A program made the position numbers and the translations under genes. A stretch of 33,075 nucleotides of DNA from Flavobacterium sp. UBA807 (lineage in GTDB: Bacteria; Bacteroidota; Bacteroidia; Flavobacteriales; Flavobacteriaceae). The stretch covers positions 1 to 33,075 of the forward strand of contig DBIH01000033.1 of the NCBI GenBank assembly GCA_002296885.1, written 5' to 3'. The notes below the pieces were generated by a model. It ran no database searches. It was not told where the DNA came from and saw only the letters and a list, made by a program, of their open reading frames with translations. Below, one piece after another: positions 1-7,543 of this stretch (positions within the stretch are counted from its first letter, which is position 1; each line of letters opens with the position of its first letter).

Positions 1-71
1 TAAAAGACAAAATTGTGGAAGGCCCGATTTTGGAGAAATTCTCAGAAATATTTTTTAATGAGGAGGATTGA
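1..71 (+). CDS. 3' end of an unidentified gene (partial)
   Basis: One frame is open from the window edge to a TGA at 69-71 and encodes about 22 residues rich in Glu, Ile and Phe, ending in an acidic Asn-Glu-Glu-Asp tail. The stop lies 2 nt before the ATG of the DUF6327 gene, so the two are probably co-transcribed. In related flavobacteria a small membrane protein of the holin-like/competence-protein type often precedes DUF6327. That identity is inferred from context only, because too little of the protein is present to recognise. Confidence 0.5.
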   Translation, partial: KDKIVEGPILEKFSEIFFNEED

Positions 72-73
72 TT

Positions 74-328
74 ATGGGAACAAAAAAATATTCATCCTAC
101 GCCGAAATCGACCACGATTTAAAAATCCTGAAAGTGGAACGCGAAATACATTATAAGAAAATTGTCCTGAGTATCGATAGAACCAAAGAAAGCCTTGTAC
201 CGTCAAAATCGGTGTCATTTGTATCTGATATGTATGACAAAGTCTTTTCGGGTTCAGCAGGTAAGATTTTAAATTTTGCCATTCCCTATCTGATCCAATG
301 GTTTATAAACAAAAAAAGAGGCGATTAA
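74..328 (+). CDS. DUF6327 family small protein
   Basis: The product is 84 residues. The first half is charged and contains a Tyr-Ala-Glu-Ile-Asp segment followed by alternating Lys/Glu. The C-terminal third (about residues 60-80) is hydrophobic, with a Phe-Ala-Ile-Pro-Tyr-Leu-Ile stretch and a basic Asn-Lys-Lys-Arg end, suggesting one membrane anchor with a mostly soluble N-terminus. I recognise the pattern as DUF6327, a Bacteroidota family of unknown function. The ATG at 74 is preferred over an in-frame TTG at 68, because the AGGAGG at 61-66 is then 7 nt from the start. This is one of the few clear Shine-Dalgarno-like sequences in the window. It follows the upstream gene by 2 nt, and its TAA lies in the loop of the terminator at 311-339. 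Confidence 0.75.
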   Translation: MGTKKYSSYAEIDHDLKILKVEREIHYKKIVLSIDRTKESLVPSKSVSFVSDMYDKVFSGSAGKILNFAIPYLIQWFINKKRGD

Positions 329-339
329 GCCTCTTTTTT
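311..339. terminator. Bidirectional intrinsic terminator
   Basis: GAGGC and GCCTC pair around a 6-nt loop (GATTAA), flanked by a run of A on the left and of T on the right, so the hairpin can end transcription in both directions. It includes the stop codon of the DUF6327 gene and lies just past the stop of the leftward SPFH gene at 356. Confidence 0.85.
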
Positions 340-355
340 ATTTCAAATTCTAATA

Positions 356-1339
356 TTATTTTTTCGGTTCTTCCGGGTTTGAAGTATCGGACGGGTTATA
401 ATCGGTAGAAGATTTTCTTTTGTCTTTTACTCTTTTCGGCTGATTTTTCATTTGTTCGCCAATCATACTTGAAGCCGTAAAACTTGTTACCATATTGTTC
501 AGCATATCGCTCGCTGCCTGAGGAGAATTTGGTAATAAAATCAGGTTCGAATTTGTATCGGCGCCAATTGCCTGTAGCGTATCATAATGTTGAGTGATTA
601 CAATCAAAGCAGAAGCTTCCTGAGAATTGATTCCTACGTTGTTCAGAACTTCTACACTTTCTACCAATCCTTTTGCAATTTCCCTTCTTTGGTCAGCAAT
701 ACCTTGTCCTTGTAATTTTTTACTTTCCGCTTCTGCTTTTGCTTTTGCAACGATTCGGATTCTTTGTGCATCTGATTCGAACATAGCTGCGGTTTTTTCT
801 CTTTCGGCAGCGTTTATACGGTTCATCGCATTTTTCACCTGAATATCAGGATCAATATCCGTAACTAAAGTATTGATGATGTCATAACCATAAGCCATCA
901 TCGCTTCGTTCAATTCACGTTTTACAGCAATTGCGATATCGTCTTTTCTAACAAAAACATCGTCCAAAATCAACTTTGGAACTTCTGCGCGAACAACGTC
1001 AAAAACATAAGCTGTGATTTGATCATGCGGATATTCTAATTTGTAAAAAGCTTCGTAAACGTGTTCCTGAATTACTTTAAACTGAACCGAAACTTTCATT
1101 TTAATGAACACGTTGTCCTTTGTTTGTGTTTCGATAATGACGTCTAATTGTTGGATTCTTAAATTTACACGGCCTGCAATACGGTCGATGATGGGAAGTT
1201 TAAGCTGTAAACCCGAATTTCGGATGCTTTGGAATTTTCCAAAACGTTCAATAACTACAGCCGTTTGTTGTTTAACAGTAAAAAAAGAAGAAAATAAAAT
1301 GACAACCCCAAGAAATAAAATGATAGCAATAAATGGCAT
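356..1339 (-). CDS. SPFH/band-7 domain membrane protein (stomatin/paraslipin type)
   Basis: The product is 327 residues. A single N-terminal membrane segment (about residues 3-22) is followed by the band-7/SPFH domain (about 20-180) with the typical Val-Val-Ile-Glu-Arg-Phe-Gly-Lys segment. An Ala/Glu/Lys-rich helical region (about 178-225) then contains the repeated AKAEAE pattern seen in stomatin-like proteins. The C-terminus is a Lys/Pro/Ser-rich tail. The family forms ring-like oligomers on the membrane that organise microdomains and often modulate membrane proteases; here the role is inferred from family only. It diverges from the beta-barrel gene and ends at the shared terminator near 311-339. 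Members closest to this architecture include E. coli QmcA. I do not assign a symbol because HflK/HflC/QmcA orthology cannot be decided by eye. Confidence 0.88.
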   Translation of the reverse strand: MPFIAIILFLGVVILFSSFFTVKQQTAVVIERFGKFQSIRNSGLQLKLPIIDRIAGRVNLRIQQLDVIIETQTKDNVFIKMKVSVQFKVIQEHVYEAFYKLEYPHDQITAYVFDVVRAEVPKLILDDVFVRKDDIAIAVKRELNEAMMAYGYDIINTLVTDIDPDIQVKNAMNRINAAEREKTAAMFESDAQRIRIVAKAKAEAESKKLQGQGIADQRREIAKGLVESVEVLNNVGINSQEASALIVITQHYDTLQAIGADTNSNLILLPNSPQAASDMLNNMVTSFTASSMIGEQMKNQPKRVKDKRKSSTDYNPSDTSNPEEPKK

Positions 1340-1387
1340 AATTTTTTAAATATTTAAAGTTAGTAAAGTGGTTGTACGAAAAAAATG

Positions 1388-1395
1388 TATGTTTG
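1388..1395 (+). promoter_or_regulatory. Predicted -7 promoter element
   Basis: TATGTTTG matches the Bacteroidota -7 consensus TAnnTTTG. It lies 24 nt upstream of the ATG at 1420, which supports that start over an upstream in-frame TTG at 1372. No well-spaced -33 TTG is present. Confidence 0.5.
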
Positions 1396-1419
1396 TTACA
1401 AATTAAAAGTTACTATTTC

Positions 1420-2064
1420 ATGAACAAAAAAATGATAATCTTAATGCTCATGTTTTCATCATTCGGATTTGCACAATATGGCTACCGAAGCGGAAATCGT
1501 ATCGGAATCTCAGCAGGAGTTTCACAGACAAGTTTATTTACTAATAATTTTGATGCAAAACCCGAATATGGTTTTGCAGGCGGATTATCTGTAAGAGGAA
1601 ATTATTATGATAACTGGAGTATGATTTATGGTATGCAGTTTTTCTCTAATAACTTCTCTTTGGAATCTACTTTAAACCAAAATATCAAGTATAACATACA
1701 AGGAGTACAGGTTAGGATACTGCTGAGTTATAATGTTATCCAGGATCATGTTTCTTTAGATTTTGGTCCGGTATTACAAGTGAATGGAAAACTTGGGGTA
1801 GCTGCTACCGATGAAAATAAAACCATTAAAGGCACTATGTTAAAAGCCAATGAAATAGTAGATGTTTCACCGGTTAGCGGTAATTTTTATCTTGGTTGTT
1901 CTGGAGGAAGCAAAACGCTGCGTGCTGTTATTTTTTATGAATACGGATTTACCAATTTCTTAAACCGACTTAACAAAGACGGCGAATTACAGGTATTAAA
2001 TAATGGAGATAAATTTAAAGGAAATCTGGGAACAATAAACGGACAGGTTATTTTTAACTTATAA
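1420..2064 (+). CDS. Secreted outer-membrane beta-barrel protein (PorT-like fold)
   Basis: From the ATG at 1420 the product is 214 residues. It starts with a signal peptide (MNKKMIILMLMFSSFGFAQ) and continues with alternating hydrophobic/polar strands, glycines and aromatic residues typical of small 8-stranded outer-membrane barrels. Motifs such as Gly-Ile-Ser-Ala-Gly-Val-Ser and a C-terminal strand ending in Ile-Phe-Asn-Leu fit this family. It is probably exported and assembled into the outer membrane; no substrate or partner can be inferred. A longer reading from a TTG at 1372 would put an extra 16 residues before the signal peptide and begin upstream of the predicted -7 element, so it is rejected. 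The gene ends in the terminator at 2064-2091, shared with gltX. Confidence 0.75.
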   Translation: MNKKMIILMLMFSSFGFAQYGYRSGNRIGISAGVSQTSLFTNNFDAKPEYGFAGGLSVRGNYYDNWSMIYGMQFFSNNFSLESTLNQNIKYNIQGVQVRILLSYNVIQDHVSLDFGPVLQVNGKLGVAATDENKTIKGTMLKANEIVDVSPVSGNFYLGCSGGSKTLRAVIFYEYGFTNFLNRLNKDGELQVLNNGDKFKGNLGTINGQVIFNL

Positions 2065-2091
2065 AAAAGCCCCGAGTCATCGGGGCTTTTT
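2064..2091. terminator. Bidirectional intrinsic terminator
   Basis: AAAAAGCCCCG pairs perfectly with CGGGGCTTTTT around a 6-nt loop. The hairpin separates two convergent genes, the beta-barrel gene (+) and gltX (-), and carries an A tract on one side and a T tract on the other. Confidence 0.93.
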
Positions 2092-2095
2092 GTTG

Positions 2096-3598
2096 TTATA
2101 ATGTAGCAATTGCTTTATGTAATCTATTGATGGTTTCTTCCTTTCCAATCAGTTCAACAATATCAAAAAGATGAGGACCTTTCAAAGCACCAACCAAACT
2201 CAAACGGAACGGCTGCATGACTTTACCCATTCCTATTTCGTTTTGCGTCATCCAGTCTTTGACAACCCTTTCAATATTTGCTGAAGTAAAATCGCTGATA
2301 TTTTCCAATACCGAAATCAATTCCTGCATTAATCTTGGAGTATTTTCATTCCAGTTTTTGGCAGCTTTCTCGTCATAAGAAGTTGGCGCTTCAAAAAAGA
2401 AATTACTCATTTCCCAAAATTCTGAAACAAAGTAGGCACGTTCTTTTATTAGCGATACAACTCTTGTCAAATCGAGCGCAGTCGAGATGTTTCTATTCAA
2501 CAAATCTTTCTTAAATAATTCTGCCAAACTCTCATCACTTTGCTTTTGCAGATATTGATGATTGAACCATTTGTTTTTTTCCGGATCAAATTTGGCTCCG
2601 GCTTTGTGAACTCTATTCAAATCAAATTTCTCTACTAATTCAGCCAATGAAAATAATTCCTGATCCGTTCCATCATTCCACCCTAATAAAGCCAAAAAGT
2701 TAATCACCGCTTCAGGGAAAAATCCGTTTTCCCTATAGCCTGATGAAACACCTTCTTCTGATTTCCATTCCAATGGGAATACCGGAAACCCTAATTTATC
2801 ACCATCGCGTTTTGACAATTTACCGTTTCCGACAGGTTTTAAAATCAGAGGTAAATGTGCAAATTCAGGAGCTTCCCAACCAAAAGCTTTATACAGTAAA
2901 CTATGTAATGGCATCGATGGCAGCCATTCTTCACCACGGATTACATGCGAAGTTTCCATTAAATGATCATCAACAATATTGGCCAAATGATACGTCGGCA
3001 TTCCATCGCTTTTGAATAAAACCTTATCATCCAAAAGATTAGTTTCAAAATTTATATCGCCGCGAATAATATCATGAAGAAGTAAAGTTTCATTTACGGG
3101 CGTTTTGAATCGGACAACATAGGCTTCGCCCGAAGCTATTCTTTTTTCAGTTTCTTCTCTGGAAATTACCAAAGAAGTGTCCAATTTTTCACGATTGTGC
3201 CAGTTATAGATAAATGTTTTTCCTTGTTCTTCGTGTTGTTTTCTATGAGCATCCAAAGCTTCGGCGGTATCAAAAGCATAGTACGCCCAACCCGACTCAA
3301 TCAATTCGTCAGCATATTGTTTGTACAAATCTTTTCTTTCCGATTGACGGTAAGGTCCAAATTTTTCATTCTTTCCAACGGTTTCACTTGGTGCAATCCC
3401 CAACCAATCCAAAGCTTCAAAGATGTATTCTTCAGCTCCCGGAACAAATCGGTTTTGGTCGGTATCTTCAATTCGAAGATAGAAAACACCATTGTGTTTT
3501 TTGGCAAATAAGTAATTGAATAAAGCAGTTCTAACACCTCCAATATGTAACGGTCCGGTCGGACTTGGAGCAAAACGAACTCTAACAGGTCTTGACAT
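2096..3598 (-). CDS. gltX: Glutamate--tRNA ligase
   Basis: The 500-residue product is a class I aminoacyl-tRNA synthetase that charges tRNA-Glu with glutamate using ATP in the cytoplasm. The N-terminus has the family signature RVRFAPSPTGPLHIGG, with the HIGH-type motif at about 18-21 (HIGG). The KMSKS-type motif is KLSKR at about 260-264. The conserved LRIEDTD segment lies near 41-47, and the C-terminal anticodon-binding helical domain follows. Length fits the family (about 470-510). It is transcribed leftward, away from DUF4175, and ends at the terminator at 2064-2091. Confidence 0.97.
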   Translation of the reverse strand: MSRPVRVRFAPSPTGPLHIGGVRTALFNYLFAKKHNGVFYLRIEDTDQNRFVPGAEEYIFEALDWLGIAPSETVGKNEKFGPYRQSERKDLYKQYADELIESGWAYYAFDTAEALDAHRKQHEEQGKTFIYNWHNREKLDTSLVISREETEKRIASGEAYVVRFKTPVNETLLLHDIIRGDINFETNLLDDKVLFKSDGMPTYHLANIVDDHLMETSHVIRGEEWLPSMPLHSLLYKAFGWEAPEFAHLPLILKPVGNGKLSKRDGDKLGFPVFPLEWKSEEGVSSGYRENGFFPEAVINFLALLGWNDGTDQELFSLAELVEKFDLNRVHKAGAKFDPEKNKWFNHQYLQKQSDESLAELFKKDLLNRNISTALDLTRVVSLIKERAYFVSEFWEMSNFFFEAPTSYDEKAAKNWNENTPRLMQELISVLENISDFTSANIERVVKDWMTQNEIGMGKVMQPFRLSLVGALKGPHLFDIVELIGKEETINRLHKAIATL

Positions 3599-3634
3599 TT
3601 TATTAAAATTTTCGGTAAAGATAAAACTTAATTA

Positions 3635-3652
3635 GCCATGAAAGGCCATGAA
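3635..3652. repeat. Short direct repeat in the gltX/DUF4175 divergent region
   Basis: GCCATGAA occurs twice with a 10-bp period (3635-3642 and 3645-3652), one helical turn apart, in the 133-bp gap between the divergent genes. It could be a protein-binding site or chance. Confidence 0.4.
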
Positions 3653-3676
3653 TTTTCTTTGGCAAATTTTTAACGC

Positions 3677-3705
3677 TTGGTTATTCACTAAAAATTGTAC
3701 ATTTA
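3677..3705 (+). promoter_or_regulatory. Predicted promoter for the DUF4175-ybeY-mnmG operon
   Basis: A TTG (3677-3679) is separated by 18 nt from TACATTTA (3698-3705), which matches 7 of 8 positions of TAnnTTTG. Spacing and distance to the TTG start at 3732 fit the Bacteroidota sigma-70-type promoter. Confidence 0.45.
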
Positions 3706-3731
3706 TCGGTTAATAAAGAAATTATAGAAAA

Positions 3732-6700
3732 TTGGATAATTCTGCCCTCATATATCGAAAATTAGAAGACTTTATCAGGAAGTTTTATACTAATGAATTG
3801 CTACGCGGAATCATATTTTTCGTTGGTATCGGCCTATTGTATTTTCTGTTTACTTTATTCGTGGAGTATTTTCTTTGGCTCAAACCAGCGGCAAGAACAG
3901 TCTTGTTTTACACCTTTGTTTTTGTTGAACTTTTTTTGGTTTTCAGATTTATTTGTTTTCCGTTATTTAAATTATTCAAGCTTCAAAAAGGCATTGATTA
4001 TAATGAAGCTTCAATTATTATTGGAAATCATTTTGCTGAAATACAAGATAAACTCACTAACTTTTTACAGCTTTCTTATGACAGGAACAAATCGGAATTG
4101 TTAGCTGCATCGATAGACCAGAAAGCAAATGCTTTGCAGCCAATTCCTTTTGGTAACGCTGTGAGCTTTAGAAGCAATAAGAAATATCTGCCCTTGGCAA
4201 TTATACCGATTTTGTTTTTTGCTTTTTTCTATATCTCAGGAAATAGCGGGGTGATTTCACAAAGTTTGAATAGAGTCGTAAATTTTAAAAAGCAATTTTT
4301 GCCACCGGCACCGTTTGAGTTTCGGGTTTTGAATAAAGATTTGCAAACAGAGCAAAACAAGGATTTTCTTTTGAAAGTAAAAACAGTTGGCAAGGTTGTT
4401 CCTGAGAATGCCATGATTTTCATAGGAGAAGAAAGCTATTATATGGAAAGCAGCAAAGCAGGTGAGTTTGAATTTATAATTCCGAAACCTTCAGAAGATT
4501 TAGAGTTTCATATTGAAGCCAATGATGTTTCATCTCATGATTACGAGTTGAAAGTTGTTACCGTTCCATCGATTGCTAATTTTGAAATGGTACTGAATTT
4601 CCCAAATTATCTCAATAAAAAATCAGAAGTAATCAAAGGAACAGGTAACGCTATCATTCCTGAAGGAACTCAAGTTACTTGGAGAATGAATACGCTTGCT
4701 ACACAAAAAGTGGATTGGGTTAATGAAAATACACATTATGCTTTTGCTAAGAATGAGAATATGTTTACGTTGTCTAAAAGCATTCTTCAGAATGTTGATT
4801 ATCAAATCCTGACATCAAATAATAAAGTTCAGAATTACGAAAAACTGAATTACCAGATTTCAGTTATCAAGGATCAGTTTCCTACTATCAATGTAAATAA
4901 TGCTCCTGATAGTTTGAAAGTGAATAAAAACTTTGTTTTAGGACAGGTTTCAGATGATTATGGACTATCCAGACTGCAAATTGTTTATTATCCTAAAGAC
5001 AATCCAAATCAAGCTAAAAAAGCTGCAATAAACGTTAAAAAAGATGTTTACGACCAGTTCGTATTTTCGTTCCCAAGCAATCTTTCGGTTGAGGAAGGTG
5101 TTTCGTATGAGTACTATTTTGAGGTTTTTGATAATGATGCCATTCATAATTATAAAAGCACTAAATCATCTGTATTTAGCAACAGAATTGCGACTGAAGA
5201 AGAAAAACAGGATGAGCAAATGCAGCAGCAAAATGAAAATATCAATTCATTAGCCAAATCATTAAAAGCTCAGGATAAGCAAATAACCGAGATGGATAAG
5301 CTTCAGAAAATGGGGAAGGAAAAGGACAATCTGGAATATAAAGACCAACAAAAAGTAAACGACTTTATTCAGCGTCAAAAGCAGCAGGACGAGATGATGA
5401 AAGAGTTCTCAGAAAAGATGAAAGAGAATTTAGAGCAGTTCAAATCTGAGAAAAAGGATGAGAAAAAAGACCTGCTCGAGGATAGGCTGGAAAAATCAAA
5501 AGAAGAAATAGAAAAGAACAAGAAACTTCTAGATGAACTTCAAAAATTGAATGATAAAATCAGTAAAGAAGAATTGTTTGAAAAGATGGAGAAATTTCAG
5601 CAGGCAAGTAAAAATCAAACTAAAAGTTTAGAGCAATTAGTTGAACTTACCAAACGCTATTATGTTGAGAAAAAAGCACAACAGATTGCAGAAAAACTAA
5701 ATAAGTTAGCTGAGAAGCAGGATAAATTAGCTGATAAAACGGATGAAAATACGGCCGCTAAACAAGACGAAATCAATAAAGAGTTTGATAAACTACAGGA
5801 GGAATTAAAGGACTTGCAAAAAGACAATAAGGAATTGAAAGCCCCAATGGATTTGCCTAAAACAGAAGATAAAGAGAAAAGTATCGACGAAGATTTGAAA
5901 GATGCTAAAGATCAGTTGCAAAAGCAACAAAAAGACAAAGCAAAACCAAAACAAAAAAGTGCTGCAAAAAAAATGCAGCAAATGGGTCAGAAAATGCAGG
6001 AACAAATGGCTTCTGGAGAAATGGAGCAAATGGACGAAGATATTGCCATGCTTCGCCAGATACTAGATAATCTTTTAGCTTATTCTTTTTCTCAGGAAGA
6101 TGTTATGAAGCAGTTTAAAAACCTAAAACGGGGAGCGCCTTCATTCAATAAAAACTTAAAAATACAACAAGATTTAAAAGAACAATTCAAGCATGTTGAT
6201 GATAGTTTGTTTGCGTTGTCTTTACGTAACCCAAAGATTGCAGAAGATATTACAAAGGAAATAGGAAGCGTTCAATACAACGTCAATAAGGCAATCGATA
6301 ATCTTGCCGAAGCCAATGTTCCAAAGGGGAATTCTCATCAACAATATGCAGTATCTTCCTCTAACAAACTCGCTGATATGTTGAGTGATATTTTAAATGG
6401 CATGCAGATGGAAATGTCGGGCTCCGGAGCCGGAAAACCAAAACCTGGTCAAGGTCAGGGACAAGGAATGCAACTGCCCGACATTATTAAAAAACAGGAA
6501 GGGTTAAGCGAAAAAATGAAAAAAGGGATGAAGAAAGGTAACAAACCAGGTGAAGGCGAAGAAGGAAATCAAGGAGAAAAAGAAGGTCAGGGCCAACAGG
6601 GTCAAAAAGGAGGAAACGGGAAAGGGGACGGGAAAGGAGACAGCGGTGATGGGAAAGGGAACAACGGGAAAGGGAAAGGGAATCAGCAAGGAGGAGAAAA

Positions 6701-7127
6701 TGGTCAGGATGGTGAAGGAGATGCTAAAGAAATAATGGAGATTTATAAGGAGCAACAACAATTACGTGAAGCACTGGAAAAGGAATTGAAAAAACAAGGC
6801 GTAGGAGGCAATGGACAAAATGCATTGGATCAGATGAAGCAAATTGAAAAGCAATTATTAAATAAAGGGTTCAATAATGAAACACTTCAAAAAATTCTGA
6901 ATGTTAAATACGAATTGCTAAAATTAGAAAAAGCAGTCCAACAACAAGGTGAAGATAAAAAGCGACAATCTGAAACAAACAAGAAAGAATTCAACAATCA
7001 GGCAACTGCATTACCACCTCGTCTTCAAGATTATTTGAATAGTATTGAAATTTTAAATAGACAAAGCTTACCTTTGCGCTCCAATTTTAACCAGAAGGTT
7101 CAAGAATATTTTAAAACCAATGATTAG
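3732..7127 (+). CDS. DUF4175 family large membrane-anchored coiled-coil protein
   Basis: The product is 1131 residues. Hydrophobic segments at about 24-46, 54-78 and 152-172 suggest membrane anchoring. A beta-rich middle (about 180-490) precedes a long Lys/Glu/Gln-rich coiled-coil region (about 490-770), a helical stretch and a Gly/Lys/Gln/Asp low-complexity segment (about 936-996). A final helical domain follows. This arrangement is DUF4175, a Bacteroidota family of unknown function, probably inner-membrane with a large periplasmic part. The start is TTG: an in-frame TAA at 3714-3716 lies only 18 nt upstream, and no ATG occurs before the conserved N-terminal helix, so an upstream start is excluded. 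It overlaps ybeY by 8 nt, implying translational coupling. Confidence 0.85.
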   Translation: MDNSALIYRKLEDFIRKFYTNELLRGIIFFVGIGLLYFLFTLFVEYFLWLKPAARTVLFYTFVFVELFLVFRFICFPLFKLFKLQKGIDYNEASIIIGNHFAEIQDKLTNFLQLSYDRNKSELLAASIDQKANALQPIPFGNAVSFRSNKKYLPLAIIPILFFAFFYISGNSGVISQSLNRVVNFKKQFLPPAPFEFRVLNKDLQTEQNKDFLLKVKTVGKVVPENAMIFIGEESYYMESSKAGEFEFIIPKPSEDLEFHIEANDVSSHDYELKVVTVPSIANFEMVLNFPNYLNKKSEVIKGTGNAIIPEGTQVTWRMNTLATQKVDWVNENTHYAFAKNENMFTLSKSILQNVDYQILTSNNKVQNYEKLNYQISVIKDQFPTINVNNAPDSLKVNKNFVLGQVSDDYGLSRLQIVYYPKDNPNQAKKAAINVKKDVYDQFVFSFPSNLSVEEGVSYEYYFEVFDNDAIHNYKSTKSSVFSNRIATEEEKQDEQMQQQNENINSLAKSLKAQDKQITEMDKLQKMGKEKDNLEYKDQQKVNDFIQRQKQQDEMMKEFSEKMKENLEQFKSEKKDEKKDLLEDRLEKSKEEIEKNKKLLDELQKLNDKISKEELFEKMEKFQQASKNQTKSLEQLVELTKRYYVEKKAQQIAEKLNKLAEKQDKLADKTDENTAAKQDEINKEFDKLQEELKDLQKDNKELKAPMDLPKTEDKEKSIDEDLKDAKDQLQKQQKDKAKPKQKSAAKKMQQMGQKMQEQMASGEMEQMDEDIAMLRQILDNLLAYSFSQEDVMKQFKNLKRGAPSFNKNLKIQQDLKEQFKHVDDSLFALSLRNPKIAEDITKEIGSVQYNVNKAIDNLAEANVPKGNSHQQYAVSSSNKLADMLSDILNGMQMEMSGSGAGKPKPGQGQGQGMQLPDIIKKQEGLSEKMKKGMKKGNKPGEGEEGNQGEKEGQGQQGQKGGNGKGDGKGDSGDGKGNNGKGKGNQQGGENGQDGEGDAKEIMEIYKEQQQLREALEKELKKQGVGGNGQNALDQMKQIEKQLLNKGFNNETLQKILNVKYELLKLEKAVQQQGEDKKRQSETNKKEFNNQATALPPRLQDYLNSIEILNRQSLPLRSNFNQKVQEYFKTND
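6651..6680 (+). other. G-quadruplex-compatible G-run cluster inside DUF4175
   Basis: Five GGG runs (6651-6653, 6657-6659, 6666-6668, 6672-6674, 6678-6680) are separated by loops of 3, 6, 3 and 3 nt, meeting the G3+N1-7 rule. Three more G runs lie just upstream (6618-6632). They encode the Gly/Lys-rich low-complexity segment and are on the sense strand, so the mRNA carries them too. Confidence 0.6.
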
Positions 7128-7542
7128 TTTTAATTACGAGTTAGATTTCAAACTAGATAATGAAACACTTTATTCAGACTGGCTATCCAAAGTCATTAGC
7201 TCTGAAATAAAGAATGAAGGTGAGATCAATTATATCTTCTGCGACGATGAGTATTTATTGGAAATAAACCAGCAATACTTAGGTCATGACACGCTAACAG
7301 ACATCATCAGCTTTGATTATTCTATAGGAAACGAACTACACGGTGATATTTTCATTTCTATAGAAAGAGTTAGGGAAAACGCAATAGATTTTAATGTAGA
7401 TTTTGAAGAAGAATTAAAAAGAGTATTGGTTCACGGAGTTTTGCATTACTGCGGATATAAAGATAAAAGCGAGAATGACGAAAAACTTATGCGTAAAAAA
7501 GAAGAAGAAAAAATGAAGATGTTCCACGTGAAACAAAAATAA
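7120..7542 (+). CDS. ybeY: Endoribonuclease YbeY (rRNA maturation RNase)
   Basis: The 140-residue product is the zinc-dependent RNase that takes part in 16S rRNA 3'-end maturation and ribosome quality control. The HGxLHxxGY core is present at about 105-113 (H105, H109). The position equivalent to the third zinc ligand (H124 in E. coli) is Asp115 in a KDK context, as I recall for other Bacteroidota. The conserved Leu-Gly-His-Asp-Thr-Leu-Thr-Asp segment is at about 54-61. It overlaps the DUF4175 stop by 8 nt and ends 1 nt before mnmG, in one operon. The last codons (Met-Phe-His-Val-Lys-Gln) coincide exactly with a parS site at 7520-7535. Confidence 0.93.
   Translation: MISFNYELDFKLDNETLYSDWLSKVISSEIKNEGEINYIFCDDEYLLEINQQYLGHDTLTDIISFDYSIGNELHGDIFISIERVRENAIDFNVDFEEELKRVLVHGVLHYCGYKDKSENDEKLMRKKEEEKMKMFHVKQK
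7520..7535. other. parS site 1 (ParB-binding centromere-like sequence)
   Basis: TGTTCCACGTGAAACA matches all 16 positions of the bacterial parS consensus TGTTNCACGTGAAACA. It sits in the 3' end of ybeY, 8 nt before the mnmG start. ParB spreads from such sites and, with ParA and SMC, drives origin segregation. No parA or parB gene lies in this window. Confidence 0.9.
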
Positions 7543-7543
7543 A

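Noticed and set aside
68..73. TTG at 68 as start of the DUF6327 gene
   Set aside because: It overlaps the upstream stop and leaves no room from AGGAGG, whereas the ATG at 74 has good spacing.
5805..6761. Leftward frames opposite the DUF4175 coiled-coil and Gly/Lys regions
   Set aside because: Their Phe/Leu/Ser/Pro-rich composition is the antisense image of Lys/Glu/Gln/Gly codons.
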